From assembly GCA_016716715.1 (NCBI GenBank), contig JADJVE010000005.1, positions 186,001-250,000 of the forward strand: 64,000 bases of DNA, read 5' to 3'. The notes below the pieces were generated by a model. The model was not told the DNA's origin. It did no database searches and saw nothing but the letters and a program-made list of their open reading frames with translations. Of the stretch, positions 21,992-31,237 are shown one piece after another. Numbering within the stretch: position 1 is the first letter of the stretch; each line of letters begins with the position of its first letter. Position numbers and translations under genes: made by a program. Origin of the DNA: Acidobacteriota bacterium (GTDB lineage Bacteria > Acidobacteriota > Thermoanaerobaculia > UBA5066).

Positions 21992-24679
21992 ATGAATCCG
22001 TCGATCGTCCGAGCCCGCGTGGGCGGAATCCTGCTTGCGCTGGCCCTTTCCGTGCCTGCCGCGCTAGCCCATGCAGCGGCCCCGCCGCTGCTCGACCGCG
22101 AGCTGTTCTTCGGCAATCCCGAGATCGCCGGGGCGCAGCTGTCTCCGGACGGGAAGTACATCGCGTTCCTGAAGCCGTGGAAAGAAACCCGGAACGTGTG
22201 GGTCAAGAAGACGGGCGAAGGCTACGACAAGGCCCGCCTCGTCACGGCGGACCCGAAGCGCCCGATTCCCGGGTTCTTCTGGACCCGCGACAGCAAGAAG
22301 ATCCTCTTCGTCCAGGACAAGGACGGCGACGAGAACTACAACGTCTACGCCGTCGACCCGGCCGCGACCCCGGAGGCCGGCAAGGAAGCGCCTCCCGCGC
22401 GCAACCTGACGGACGCCAAGGGCGCCCGCGTGGCGATCTACGCCGTGCCGAAGGCCGACCCGGACACGATCTTCGTCGGCCTGAACGACCGCGACGCCGC
22501 CTGGCACGACCTCTACAAGGTGAAGATCTCGACGGGCGAGCGGACGCTCGTGAAGAAGAACACCGAGAAGATCGCGGGCTGGGTGTTCGACAACGCCGGG
22601 GCGCTGCAGCTCGCCGCGCGGACGTCCGACAAGGGCGATACCGAGATCCTCCGCGTGGACGAAGGCGGGTTCAAGCTCGTCTACACCTGCACGGTCTTCG
22701 AGAGCTGCGGCCCCGCCCGGTTCCACAAGGACAACACGCGCGTTTACATGGAGTCGAACAAGGGCGAGCCGGACCTCGTCCGCCTCATGCTGTTCGACCC
22801 GGCGACCGGCAAGGAAGAGGTCGTCGAGACCGACCCGATGAAGCGGGTCGACTTCGGCAGCGCGATCTTCTCGGACGCCACGGACGAGCTCGTCGCGACC
22901 TCCTACGAGGACGACCGCACGCGCATCTACTTCCGCGACAAGAACTGGGAGGCCGACTACAACCTCCTCAAGAAGAAGCTCGGCGACAAGGAAGTCCTCC
23001 CGAACTCCTCGACGGCCGACGAGAGCGTCTGGCTCGTGACGGCCTCGAGCGACACGGACCCGGGCTCGCGCTACCTCTTCGACCGCAAGACGAAGAAGCT
23101 CAGCCTCGAGTACGTTTCCCGCGAGCGGATCCCGCGCGAGCACATGGCCCCGATGAAGGCCATCCGCTACAAGTCGTCGGACGGGCTCGAGATCCCGGCG
23201 TACCTGACGCTCCCGAAGGGCGTCGACGCGAAGAACCTGCCGCTCGTCGTCTTCCCGCACGGCGGCCCGTGGGCGCGCACGACCTGGGGCTTCAGCAACT
23301 ACGCCGAGTTCCTCGCGAACCGCGGCTACGCCGTCCTGCAGCCGAACTTCCGCTCCTCGACCGGCTACGGCAAGAAGTTCCTGAACGCCGGCAACAAGCA
23401 GTGGGGCGACCTCATGCAGGACGACCTCACGTGGGGCGTCAAGCACCTCGTCGCCCAGGGCGTCGTCGACCCGAAGCGCGTCGCGATCATGGGCGGCTCG
23501 TACGGCGGCTACGCGACGCTCGCGGGCGTCGCCTTCACGCCGGACCTCTACGCGGCCGGCGTCGCCATCGTCGCGCCGTCCAACCTCCTCACGCTTCTCG
23601 AGACGATTCCGCCTTACTGGGAGTCCGGCCGCGTCATCTTCCACGCGCGCATGGGCGACCCGACGACGCCCGAGGGCAAGAAGCAGCTCGAGCGCCAGTC
23701 GCCGCTCAACTCCGCGGCGAAGATCAAGACGCCGCTTCTCGTCGTGCAGGGCGCGAACGACCCGCGCGTCAAGAAGGCCGAGTCCGAGCAGATCGTGATC
23801 GCGCTGCGCGACCGCGGCTTCCCGGTCGAGTACATCCTCGCGCCCGACGAGGGCCACGGTTTCGCGCGGCCCGTGAACAACATGGCGATGATGGCGGCGG
23901 CCGAGGCGTTCCTCGCAAAACGCATCGGCGGGCGCTTCCAGGAGGGCGGAACGCCCGAGGTCGTCGCGAGGCTCAAGGAGATCACGGTCGACCCGAAGAC
24001 CGTCGTCCTCGCGAAGAAAATCGACGGCGCGATCATCACCGCGCCGAAGCCGGTCACGGATCTCAAGCCCGCGACGCTCGCCTACCAGGGCTCGATCGCC
24101 GCGCAGGGCCAGAACATCCCGATCGGCGTGACGCGCACGATCAAGGAGGACGGCGCGACGTGGGTCGTGACCGACACGACGAAGATGCCGATGGGCGAAG
24201 TCTCGGACACGACGACGCTCGATAAGGGCACGCTCCTCGTCTCGAAGAGGCAGGTCAAGCAGGGCCCCATGACGATCGAGGTCGCGTTCGCGGGCGGCAA
24301 GGCGACCGGAACGGCTGCCATGGGAGGCGAGCCCAAGCCGATCTCGGCGGACCTCGGCGGCCCGGTGTTCGCGGACGGAGCGGGCTCCTGGGACGTCCTC
24401 GCGCAGCTCCCGCTCGCGGAGGGCTACACGGCGACGTACCGCAACTTTGACGTCCAGAAGGCCAAGGGCACGCTCAAGCAGATCAAGGTCCTCGGCGCCG
24501 AGGAGCTCGCCGTGCCAGCCGGGAAGTTCAAGACGTGGAAGGCCGAGGTCACGTCCGCCGAGGGCGACCCCGGCTCGACGACGATCTGGGTCGCGCAGGA
24601 CACGCGCCGCGTCGTCAAGACGAGCTCCGTAGTGCCGCAGATGGGCGGCGCGACGGTGACGTCGGAGCTCCAGCCGTAA
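21992..24679 (+). CDS. S9-family prolyl oligopeptidase-like peptidase with extra C-terminal domain
   Basis: The 895-residue protein has a signal peptide (cleaved near ALAHA, about residue 27), a seven-bladed beta-propeller (about 35-390) and an alpha/beta hydrolase domain with the triad Ser503 (GGSYGGY), Asp590 (GANDPR) and His622 (EGHGF), typical of S9C acylaminoacyl-peptidase-like enzymes. After about residue 665 there is an additional domain of roughly 220 residues, rich in beta strands (LAYQGSI, FKTWKAEVTSAEG, TTIWVAQDTRRVVK), which looks like the DUF3108 family of lipid-handling beta barrels. That fusion is unusual. A perfect AGGAGG precedes the ATG. It likely digests peptides in the periplasm. 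Confidence 0.9.
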   Translation: MNPSIVRARVGGILLALALSVPAALAHAAAPPLLDRELFFGNPEIAGAQLSPDGKYIAFLKPWKETRNVWVKKTGEGYDKARLVTADPKRPIPGFFWTRDSKKILFVQDKDGDENYNVYAVDPAATPEAGKEAPPARNLTDAKGARVAIYAVPKADPDTIFVGLNDRDAAWHDLYKVKISTGERTLVKKNTEKIAGWVFDNAGALQLAARTSDKGDTEILRVDEGGFKLVYTCTVFESCGPARFHKDNTRVYMESNKGEPDLVRLMLFDPATGKEEVVETDPMKRVDFGSAIFSDATDELVATSYEDDRTRIYFRDKNWEADYNLLKKKLGDKEVLPNSSTADESVWLVTASSDTDPGSRYLFDRKTKKLSLEYVSRERIPREHMAPMKAIRYKSSDGLEIPAYLTLPKGVDAKNLPLVVFPHGGPWARTTWGFSNYAEFLANRGYAVLQPNFRSSTGYGKKFLNAGNKQWGDLMQDDLTWGVKHLVAQGVVDPKRVAIMGGSYGGYATLAGVAFTPDLYAAGVAIVAPSNLLTLLETIPPYWESGRVIFHARMGDPTTPEGKKQLERQSPLNSAAKIKTPLLVVQGANDPRVKKAESEQIVIALRDRGFPVEYILAPDEGHGFARPVNNMAMMAAAEAFLAKRIGGRFQEGGTPEVVARLKEITVDPKTVVLAKKIDGAIITAPKPVTDLKPATLAYQGSIAAQGQNIPIGVTRTIKEDGATWVVTDTTKMPMGEVSDTTTLDKGTLLVSKRQVKQGPMTIEVAFAGGKATGTAAMGGEPKPISADLGGPVFADGAGSWDVLAQLPLAEGYTATYRNFDVQKAKGTLKQIKVLGAEELAVPAGKFKTWKAEVTSAEGDPGSTTIWVAQDTRRVVKTSSVVPQMGGATVTSELQP

Positions 24680-24749
24680 TTTCGCGCGCCGAGGGGTGCG
24701 GTGGAGCACCCCTCGGCCGAGCCTCCGAAGCGTAGAATCCGGACGAGAA

Positions 24750-24995
24750 ATGGACCCGCTCGGCGCGCTCGAGTACATGAACCGGGACTGGGCGCTCGTG
24801 GCCGAGTCCAAGGAACGGTACTGGCGCGAGCGGCTCGCCCGCCTCGGCCCGGCCGAGGCCCTCCGCGTGGCCGGCGAGCTCAGGCGGCAGGCCCGCGCCG
24901 TGCGTTCCGATTGGCCATCGGCGGCGGATCGGGCCGATGATCTCGCCGCCCACGTGCGCCTCGCGGAGCTCTTTCGTCGTGCCGGCGCTGTCTGA
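24750..24995 (+). CDS. Small hypothetical protein paired with nucleotidyltransferase remnant
   Basis: The 81-residue, helix-rich, charged protein (MDPLGALEYMNRDWALVAESKE at the start, split here from the ARLGPAEALRVAGELRRQ helix) matches no family I recognise. It directly precedes and overlaps by 17 bases the nucleotidyltransferase-like fragment, so it may be the partner of a toxin-antitoxin-like pair. I chose the ATG at 24750; an in-frame start at 24696 would add 18 low-complexity residues. Confidence 0.55.
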   Translation: MDPLGALEYMNRDWALVAESKERYWRERLARLGPAEALRVAGELRRQARAVRSDWPSAADRADDLAAHVRLAELFRRAGAV

Positions 24996-25194
24996 TACCG
25001 GTAGGCTGCTTCGCGATCTCGCACGCGTCCTGCGGGAAGGCCGCCGTCGCTGGTACGTCTTCGGCGCGCAGGCGGTCATTGCGCACGGCCTTCCGCGGGC
25101 GACCGCGGACGTCGACGTGACGTTGAAGTTGGATCCGGAGGATCCGGCGCGTTTCGTGGACGAAATAGAATCAGGCCCGTCCCGATTGCCCTGA
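24979..25194 (+). pseudogene. Truncated nucleotidyltransferase (AbiEii/MNT-like), N-terminal remnant
   Basis: The 71-residue product contains RRRWYVFGAQAVIAHGLPRATADVDVTLKL in overlapping blocks: a GAxA..HG...T.DVD pattern that is the start of the nucleotidyltransferase fold used by AbiEii-like toxins and related DUF6036-type proteins, including the first catalytic Asp pair. It ends abruptly after FVDEIESGPSRLP, whereas intact family members continue for at least another 100 residues. I read it as a decayed gene. A dispersed-repeat arm begins about 25 bases after its stop, and the stop-proximal residues are unlike the family, so the truncation may mark a rearrangement. Confidence 0.6.
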
Positions 25195-25218
25195 GCAACG
25201 CCCCGCAAAAGCTTGCGT

Positions 25219-25239
25219 CTTCACCTTCTAGGGAATTCC
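25219..25239. repeat. Dispersed short repeat, solitary arm (copy D)
   Basis: CTTCACCTTCTAGGGAATTCC matches the family consensus TTCACC(C)TTCNAAGAAATC with a few changes. I see no facing partner nearby. It lies between the truncated nucleotidyltransferase and the convergent SWIM gene. Confidence 0.55.
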
Positions 25240-25255
25240 CCGGGTCTTCCGGCAA

Positions 25256-26122
25256 TCATCCACGTCCGCCGGCCCGGCGCCATTCCCAGTCCGCGAGGCG
25301 CTCGCGGGCGCCGAGCCCGATCGCGCGGTGCAGCTCGAGGAGTAGACGCGACGCCTCGGGATCGTGCAGGGGCGGCGGGCCGAGGCGCGTGAGGACGGCC
25401 TCCGGATGTTCGGGAGGCGCGAAGACGGTTCGCAGCGCGGCCGCCGGCTCGGCCGGCCGGTAGAACAGCTCCGGCTTCTCCAGGACGGCCGCGGGCAGAG
25501 GCTCGGGCGGCTCCTCGGGCCGGCGCGGGCCGTCCGGCTCGTCGTCGGGCCGTACGGCTCCCGACGGCGCCGGGCGCCGGCGCGCCCGCTGAAGGCCCGC
25601 GAGGAGCTCCTCGCGCGGCAGGCCGCGCAGCAGGAAAACGAGGAAAGGATCGTCGGCGAGCGCGTCTCCGAGGAGCACCGCGGCGGCGCCCGCGTGGACG
25701 CACGGGAGCGGCGCGTCGCACGTGCAAAGGGCGACGAGCTCGTCGGCCGTCGCGGGCAGGAGCGTCCGCCCCGTTCCGGCGAACGCGGCCTCGACGTCGT
25801 CCGGGATGCGCCCGGCCAGGAGGTCCGCGGCGAAACGCGCGCGTGCCGCCATCGACGAGAGCGCCTTGCGGAGCGCGGCAGGCGGAAGCGGCTTGAGCGA
25901 GAGGCGCGCCTCCTCGCAGTGGCCGTCCGCGCGGCGGAACTCGGAGCGGGCGCCGCTCTTTGCGACCTCGAACGAGACGACGGCGCCGCCGAGCGCGGCT
26001 TCGCGGCCGTCCACGAGCGCCTCGTCCCATCCGAACGAGGCGAGGCGCGCGAGGAAGCGGAACGCCCAGCCCGAATCCGGCGCGGCGGCGCGCGGGACCC
26101 GGACCCTGTGGCGGCGAGGCAT
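25256..26122 (-). CDS. SWIM zinc-finger protein associated with SNF2 helicase
   Basis: The 288-residue protein has a SWIM zinc-binding motif (CTCDAPLPCVHAGA, the CxC...CxH pattern) at about residues 132-147, flanked by an N-terminal FLARLASFGWDEALVDGREAAL region and a Pro/Glu-rich linker followed by a C-terminal helical part. SWIM proteins of this type are usually encoded next to a SNF2-family ATPase, as here, where its ATG overlaps the helicase stop codon. It probably helps the ATPase bind nucleic acid or protein. No known enzymatic motif is visible. Confidence 0.88.
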   Translation of the reverse strand: MPRRHRVRVPRAAAPDSGWAFRFLARLASFGWDEALVDGREAALGGAVVSFEVAKSGARSEFRRADGHCEEARLSLKPLPPAALRKALSSMAARARFAADLLAGRIPDDVEAAFAGTGRTLLPATADELVALCTCDAPLPCVHAGAAAVLLGDALADDPFLVFLLRGLPREELLAGLQRARRRPAPSGAVRPDDEPDGPRRPEEPPEPLPAAVLEKPELFYRPAEPAAALRTVFAPPEHPEAVLTRLGPPPLHDPEASRLLLELHRAIGLGARERLADWEWRRAGGRG

Positions 26123-29100
26123 CAGTGGCCCTCCGAGACCGCGGTGTCCGCATCGAGCGCGACGAGCGCGGCGAGCTGGTCGTCCGACATCCCGGCAATC
26201 CAGTGCTCGCCCGCGCCGACGATCGAGCGCGCGAGGTGCTTCTTGTCCTCGATCATCCGGTCGATCCGCTCCTCGAGCGTGCCGCGGCAGACGAACTTGT
26301 GGACCTGCACGTGCTGCGTCTGTCCGATCCGGAAGGCGCGGTCCGTCGCCTGTTCCTCGACGGCCGGGTTCCACCAGCGGTCGACGTGGAAGACGTGCGA
26401 GGCGCGCGTGAGGTTGAGGCCCGTCCCGCCCGCCCGGAGCGAGAGCACGAAGAACGGCGGCGGGTCGTCGTCCTCCTGGAAGCGGCGGACCATCTCGGCG
26501 CGCGCGCGCCGCGGGACGCCGCCGTGCAGGAACAGGACCTCGCAGCCGAAGCGCTCCTTGAGCGCCGCGACGAGGAGGTGGCCCATCTCGGCGAACTGCG
26601 TGAAGAGGAGCGACGGGCTCTTCTCCGCGAGCGTCTCTTCGCACATCTCGAGCAGCCGCGCGATTTTCGCGCTCCTCCCGTCCAGCCGGCCGTCGCCGAG
26701 GAAGAGCGCCGGGTGGTCGCAGATCTGCTTGAGGCGGAGGAGCAGGAGCAGGATCTTCGCCTTGCGCGTTCGCTTGTTCGCGCGCCCGATGCCCGCGAGG
26801 AGCGAGCGCGTCGTCGCGCGGTAGAGCGCGGCCTGTTCGCGCGTGAGGCCCGTGTACTCCTTCGTCTCGATCTTCTCGGGGAGGTCCGGCACGACGCCCG
26901 GGTCCGTCTTCGCGCGCCGCAGGAGGAACGGTGCCGTGACGTTGCGCAGGCGGGCCGCGGCCTCGGGCTCGCGCCGCCGTTCGATCGGGACGACGAAGTG
27001 GCGGCGGAAGGAGTCGTCGCTCCCGAGGAGGCCGGGGTTCAGGAAGTCGAAGATGGACTTGAGCTCCGCGAGCCGGTTCTCGACGGGCGTGCCCGTGAGC
27101 GCCGAGCGACGTGCGGCCTTGAGGCCGCGCACGGCGCGCGACTGGGCGGCCGCGGGGTTCTTGACGTTCTGCGCTTCGTCCAGCGTCAGGTACTCCCAGT
27201 TCACCTCGGAGAGCAGCGCGCGGTCGCGGTGCGCGAGCGCGTACGTCGTGACGAGGAGGTCGACGTTCGAAAGGAGATGCCGGAACGCCTCGCCGCTCGC
27301 GCGCCCGGGGCCGTGGTGGACGGCGACCCTCAGCGACGGCGCGAAGCGCGCGGCTTCGGACACCCAGTTCTCCGCGACCGAGGTCGGGCAGACGAGGAGC
27401 GACGGGCCGATCCTCTCGCCGGCCTCCTGGGCGCTGAGAAGCGTCGCCAGGAACTGGATCGTCTTGCCGAGGCCCATGTCGTCCGCGAGGCAGGCCCCGA
27501 GCCCGCGCGTCAGGAGGAAGCGCAGCCACGCGACGCCGCGCATCTGGTACGGCCTGAGGACGCCCGTGAGCCCGCGCGGCGGGGTGAAGGCGCCGATCTC
27601 CTTGCGCGCGACGTCGGGGTCGAGAAGGCCCGAGAGCCAGCCCTCGCCCGCGACGCCGTCCACCGAGGCTCCCGCGCCGTCCGGGTCGAGGCCTCCGGCG
27701 AGGCGCAGCAGCTCGCCGAGCGTCGTGCGGCCGCCGGGGCGCCGGTCGAGGATGCGGCGGGCCTGCTCGAGGTGCTCGCGGTCGAGGAGCACCCACTCGC
27801 CGCGCACTTCGACGAGCGGCATCTGCCGCGCCGCGAGGTCCTCGAATTCGGCCGCCGAGAGGAGCGCGTCGCCGACGGCGACCTTCCAGTCGAAGTCGAC
27901 GAGCGTGTCGAGGCCGAAGCGCGTGACGCCGGGGTCGGACGTCGCGCCTCCGCCCTCCTTCGCGACGAGGCGGAGCGAGACGCGCTGGAGCGCGCCGCCG
28001 CCGGGCAGGCGCACGGCGACCCCGGCCTCGCCGAGGAGCGGCGCCTCCTCCGACAGGAACTTCCACGTCTCCTCGGGCGAGAGCTCGACGCCCGTCGGGT
28101 GGCGCTCCTCGAGGCTGCGGCGGACGGCGGGCGAGAGCGACGCGGCGGCGCCGAGGCGGGCGAGGAGCGTGTCCTGCAGGTTGGAGAAGAGGCGCCCGCG
28201 GCGCCGCACCGCGGTCTCGGGCGACTCCCAGATCTCCTCGGCCGTCAGCGCGATCTCGTCCTTCTCCGTGGACTCGAGGGCGAAGGAGAGGGCGAAAGAG
28301 CCGCCGACCGACTCGGGCGGAACGACGCGGATGCCGAGGCGGAGCGAGCCCTCGGGCAGCGGGTCGAGGACCGGGAGGCTCCATTCCGCGAGGCGCGAGA
28401 GGACCGCGGCGTCCGCCGCCGGCGCGGGCGTCTCGGCGAGGCCGGCGACTGCGAGCGCCTCCGGGCCGTCGCCGGCGCGGCGGCGCTCGGCGGGAAGGAC
28501 GTCGCGGAGGACGTCGCGCGCGGCCGCGTCCACGCCCGCGTCGAGGAATCCCTGCAGGACGGCCGCGGCGGGCGGGAGGCCGCCCTCGGTCGAGGGCGCG
28601 GCGCCCTCCTCCGAGAGCGCGCGCGACACGGGCGGCAGCGCGGCGGCGAAGCGCCGGAAGCGCTCCTTCTCGTGGGGATCCGTCAGGACCGGCCGCCAGC
28701 GCGGGCGCCCGCCGTCGGCGGTGGGCGCGACGCGGCGGCGCAGGAGGAGGTCGTACGTCCAGCGCGCGACCTCCGACCAGTATTCGAGGTCGTCGCCGGC
28801 CGTCAGGGAAAGCGGCCTGACGCGCAGGACCGCCGGCAACGCGAGGAGCGCCTCGAGCGCCTCGACGGGCGCGAGGACGATGCCCTGCAGCAGGAACGTC
28901 TTCAGGACGGGCGCGCCCGGAGCGGCGTAGTCCGCGGGCTCGCGCAGGGCCGGGACGGACGGCACGGGCCGCCCGTGGACCGCGGGCGCCACGAGGGCGA
29001 GGGCCGCGATGCGGGCGCGGGACGCCGGGAGGAAGCCGGCGAGGCCCTCGTCGCGCAGGGCCGCCTCCACGTCCTCCGCCGGGACGGCGCGCGGGTGCGC

Positions 29101-29229
29101 GTCGCGCGCGTCGCGGGTGACGTAGGAGCCCTCGGCCCAGAACGCGAAGCCGGAGGGAAGCGGGGAGCCGTGCAGGACGATCAGAGCCGTCCATTGTCGG
29201 GTATCCTCCGCCCCCGATGAAAGCCCCAA
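26122..29229 (-). CDS. SNF2-family DNA-dependent ATPase/helicase
   Basis: The 1035-residue protein has an N-terminal accessory region found in bacterial SNF2 proteins (about 1-540), then the two RecA-like lobes. Visible motifs are I (DDMGLGKT), Ia, II (DEAQ in YLTLDEAQNVKN), III (ALTGTPVENRL), IV (SLLFTQFAEM), V (SLRAGGTGLNL) and VI (DRAFRIGQTQ). These enzymes translocate on double-stranded DNA and displace or remodel bound proteins such as RNA polymerase. The TTG start at 29229 overlaps the divergent gene by 13 bases; I find no better in-frame start before the first conserved block (IVLHGSPLPSGF), so the start is uncertain by a few codons. Confidence 0.93.
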   Translation of the reverse strand: MGLSSGAEDTRQWTALIVLHGSPLPSGFAFWAEGSYVTRDARDAHPRAVPAEDVEAALRDEGLAGFLPASRARIAALALVAPAVHGRPVPSVPALREPADYAAPGAPVLKTFLLQGIVLAPVEALEALLALPAVLRVRPLSLTAGDDLEYWSEVARWTYDLLLRRRVAPTADGGRPRWRPVLTDPHEKERFRRFAAALPPVSRALSEEGAAPSTEGGLPPAAAVLQGFLDAGVDAAARDVLRDVLPAERRRAGDGPEALAVAGLAETPAPAADAAVLSRLAEWSLPVLDPLPEGSLRLGIRVVPPESVGGSFALSFALESTEKDEIALTAEEIWESPETAVRRRGRLFSNLQDTLLARLGAAASLSPAVRRSLEERHPTGVELSPEETWKFLSEEAPLLGEAGVAVRLPGGGALQRVSLRLVAKEGGGATSDPGVTRFGLDTLVDFDWKVAVGDALLSAAEFEDLAARQMPLVEVRGEWVLLDREHLEQARRILDRRPGGRTTLGELLRLAGGLDPDGAGASVDGVAGEGWLSGLLDPDVARKEIGAFTPPRGLTGVLRPYQMRGVAWLRFLLTRGLGACLADDMGLGKTIQFLATLLSAQEAGERIGPSLLVCPTSVAENWVSEAARFAPSLRVAVHHGPGRASGEAFRHLLSNVDLLVTTYALAHRDRALLSEVNWEYLTLDEAQNVKNPAAAQSRAVRGLKAARRSALTGTPVENRLAELKSIFDFLNPGLLGSDDSFRRHFVVPIERRREPEAAARLRNVTAPFLLRRAKTDPGVVPDLPEKIETKEYTGLTREQAALYRATTRSLLAGIGRANKRTRKAKILLLLLRLKQICDHPALFLGDGRLDGRSAKIARLLEMCEETLAEKSPSLLFTQFAEMGHLLVAALKERFGCEVLFLHGGVPRRARAEMVRRFQEDDDPPPFFVLSLRAGGTGLNLTRASHVFHVDRWWNPAVEEQATDRAFRIGQTQHVQVHKFVCRGTLEERIDRMIEDKKHLARSIVGAGEHWIAGMSDDQLAALVALDADTAVSEGH

Positions 29230-29738
29230 GATCGCACGAGCTTTTCCGGCTGCTTTCGGCGGCCGAGGTGTCCACCTTCGTCGAGACGGCCTGCGGGGAC
29301 GACGAGCTGCCCGAGAAGATCGCCGGCGCCGTCCTGACCTACCAGCAGATTCCCCTGAAGCGCTTCTCGAAGCTGCCGGAGGAGACGCGGCGGGCGTACG
29401 TGCGCCGGACGCTCCGCGACAAGCGCGCCGAGGACCTCGCGCTCTACGTCCTGTCGGCGGCTCTCACGCGCAAGCACGCCGCGCTCATCTCGGCGTTCCT
29501 CGACGCCGTGAAGCTCCCGCACGAGGGGGCGAGCCTGACGACCGAGGGCGAGATCCCGCAGCCTTCCGCGCCGGTTCTCGCCAAGGGCGTGGACGCCGTG
29601 CTCGAGAAATGGCCCGCCCGCGACGTGTCGCTCTACCTGCACGCCTTCGCGGCGCAGCCGGACGTCGACTGGCCGCTCCTCGACGAGAAGCTCGTCGCGG
29701 ACCCGCGCCTCGCGCTCGCCGACCGTTCTACGGAGTAG
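29217..29738 (+). CDS. Hypothetical helical protein
   Basis: The 173-residue soluble protein is not one I recognise. It is predicted mostly helical: LFRLLSAAEVSTFVETAC, a RFSKLPEETRRAYVRRTLRDKRAE stretch crossing 20 residues here in two helices, and ALYVLSAALTRKHAALISAFLDAV. There is no signal peptide, cysteine motif or membrane segment. It is divergent from the SNF2 gene with overlapping 5' ends, so the two may share regulation. Its stop overlaps the convergent glycosyltransferase end by 11 bases. Confidence 0.65.
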   Translation: MKAPRSHELFRLLSAAEVSTFVETACGDDELPEKIAGAVLTYQQIPLKRFSKLPEETRRAYVRRTLRDKRAEDLALYVLSAALTRKHAALISAFLDAVKLPHEGASLTTEGEIPQPSAPVLAKGVDAVLEKWPARDVSLYLHAFAAQPDVDWPLLDEKLVADPRLALADRSTE

Positions 29739-31237
29739 CGCGCTCGAGGAGGCGCGCGCCCTGCGGAGGCGGGGCCGCCGCTTCCTGGAATCCGCCGGGC
29801 GTCCAGGCGTCGAACGCCGGGTTCCTCTCGACGAGGAGCGTCGCGACTTCCGGAGGCGGAGCCGCCCGCCGGGCGTCGAAGGGGACGCCGAAGAACTCGA
29901 CGACCGCCGTGCGAGTCCCGTGGGTGAGGTAGCGGACGACGCTGGCGTCGCGAGAGACGACGCACCACACGGGGCCCGTCCCGGCGGCGAGCCGCGCTCG
30001 CTCGCCGATCGCGGTCGCGGCCTGCGCGACGAACGGGGGCGGGTCGGGGCGCGCGAGAGCCTTGAAATACGAGGAGATCGAGAAGGCGCCACCGAGGAGG
30101 AGAGCGAGCGGCACAGCGGCGCGCCACGGCACGAGCCGCGTGAGCGGGCCCGTCCCGCGTCCGGCGAGCGCGAGGAGGATGGGGGCGAGGATCAGGAGCC
30201 GCGAAAGGCTGGGTCCCGCCGGAGCAAGAACGGCGAGAGCGAGCGCGAGCGTGCCGAGGAGGAAAACCTCGGGGCCCTCCCATTTCCCTCGCAGGGTCCG
30301 GACGAGGCCGATTCCCGCGAGGAACGTGACCCAGAGAGGGAGAGGGTTCAATCCGGCCGCGGAGAACGTCGCGCTCACGCCGTCTGCGTCGAACGCCGCT
30401 CCGGTCCCCGCCTGGCCCCGGTACGCGTCTGGGAATCCGAACGGAAGGGCGAGCGTCGCGCGGACGTTCGCGGCCCGGTCCCCGGCGCCGCCGACGTAGA
30501 CGTACCGCCCGCGCTCGAGGAACTCCTTCGGGTGAGTCGCAAGAAACGCGAGGTTCGGGAGGGAGAAGAGGAAGATTCCTAGAATGGCAGTACCGGCGGC
30601 CCGGCGACTCTCGCTGCGGTTCTCAGGAGCGGCCCGCAAAGCGTGCACAGGCCGCGGCGGCGACGACGGCGATCGGCAGCGCGCGGCACGTCGTGTAGAC
30701 GTATGCGCCGAGTGCAGCGACGCCCCCCGCGAGGAAGAACGCGCGGGGCCGCGCACCGGCCTTCGTCGCACGCGCGACGAGGAGACCGGTGAGGGCGCAG
30801 AAGAGCGCCGCGGCGGCGACGCGCAGGCCCGAGCGGCCGTAGTGAAAGAGCCACGGAGACCCGGCCGCGAGCAGGAAGCCGGTCGCGGCGGAGCTCCCGG
30901 GTTCGAGCTCTCGCACGAGGAGCGCCAGTGCCAGGGCCGTGAGCACCGCGGCGGCGGCGCTCGGGATCACCGCGGCCGCGACGGTGGGGCCGAGGAGCGT
31001 CGCGGAGAGGCCCATGACGTAGAGCCAGAGCGTCTCGGCCGAGTACCCGAGCGTCGAGGTCATGACCTCGAGCCTTCGCCCCTCGACGAGCGCGAGTCCC
31101 TTGAGCATCTCCTCGGCCGTGTCGTTGACGATTCCGTCGGGCACCGAGCGGAATCGGAAGAGGAGCAGCGCGGCGTAGCCGAAAGCCGCGGCTCCGAGTG
31201 CGAGGCGGCCGCGGCGCGAGAGCAGGGAGTCGGTCAC
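29728..31237 (-). CDS. Multi-spanning membrane glycosyltransferase (GT39/ArnT-like), frameshifted
   Basis: The N-terminal half (from GTG 31237 to a TGA at 30623-30625) has a first membrane helix, then a luminal loop (SVPDGIVNDTAEEM) carrying the Asp typical of GT-C enzymes, and several more helices. The C-terminal half (helices FLAGIGLVRTL, LALALAVLAPA and a soluble tail with VWCVVSRDASVVRYL) continues in another frame to the TAG at 29728. Deleting one base near 30625 joins them in frame as ...RFAGRSENRSES..., giving about 502 residues. No start codon lies at the head of the second frame. This is a broken gene or an assembly error. The GTG overlaps the rsmI stop (GTGA). Confidence 0.7.

Noticed and set aside
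22064..25024. 986-residue open frame on the minus strand opposite the S9 peptidase
   Set aside because: Antisense shadow with Arg/Leu/Asp repeats; the plus strand encodes a complete S9 catalytic triad.
25960..29220. 1086-residue open frame on the plus strand opposite the SNF2 helicase
   Set aside because: Same composition bias; the minus-strand SNF2 protein has all helicase motifs in order.
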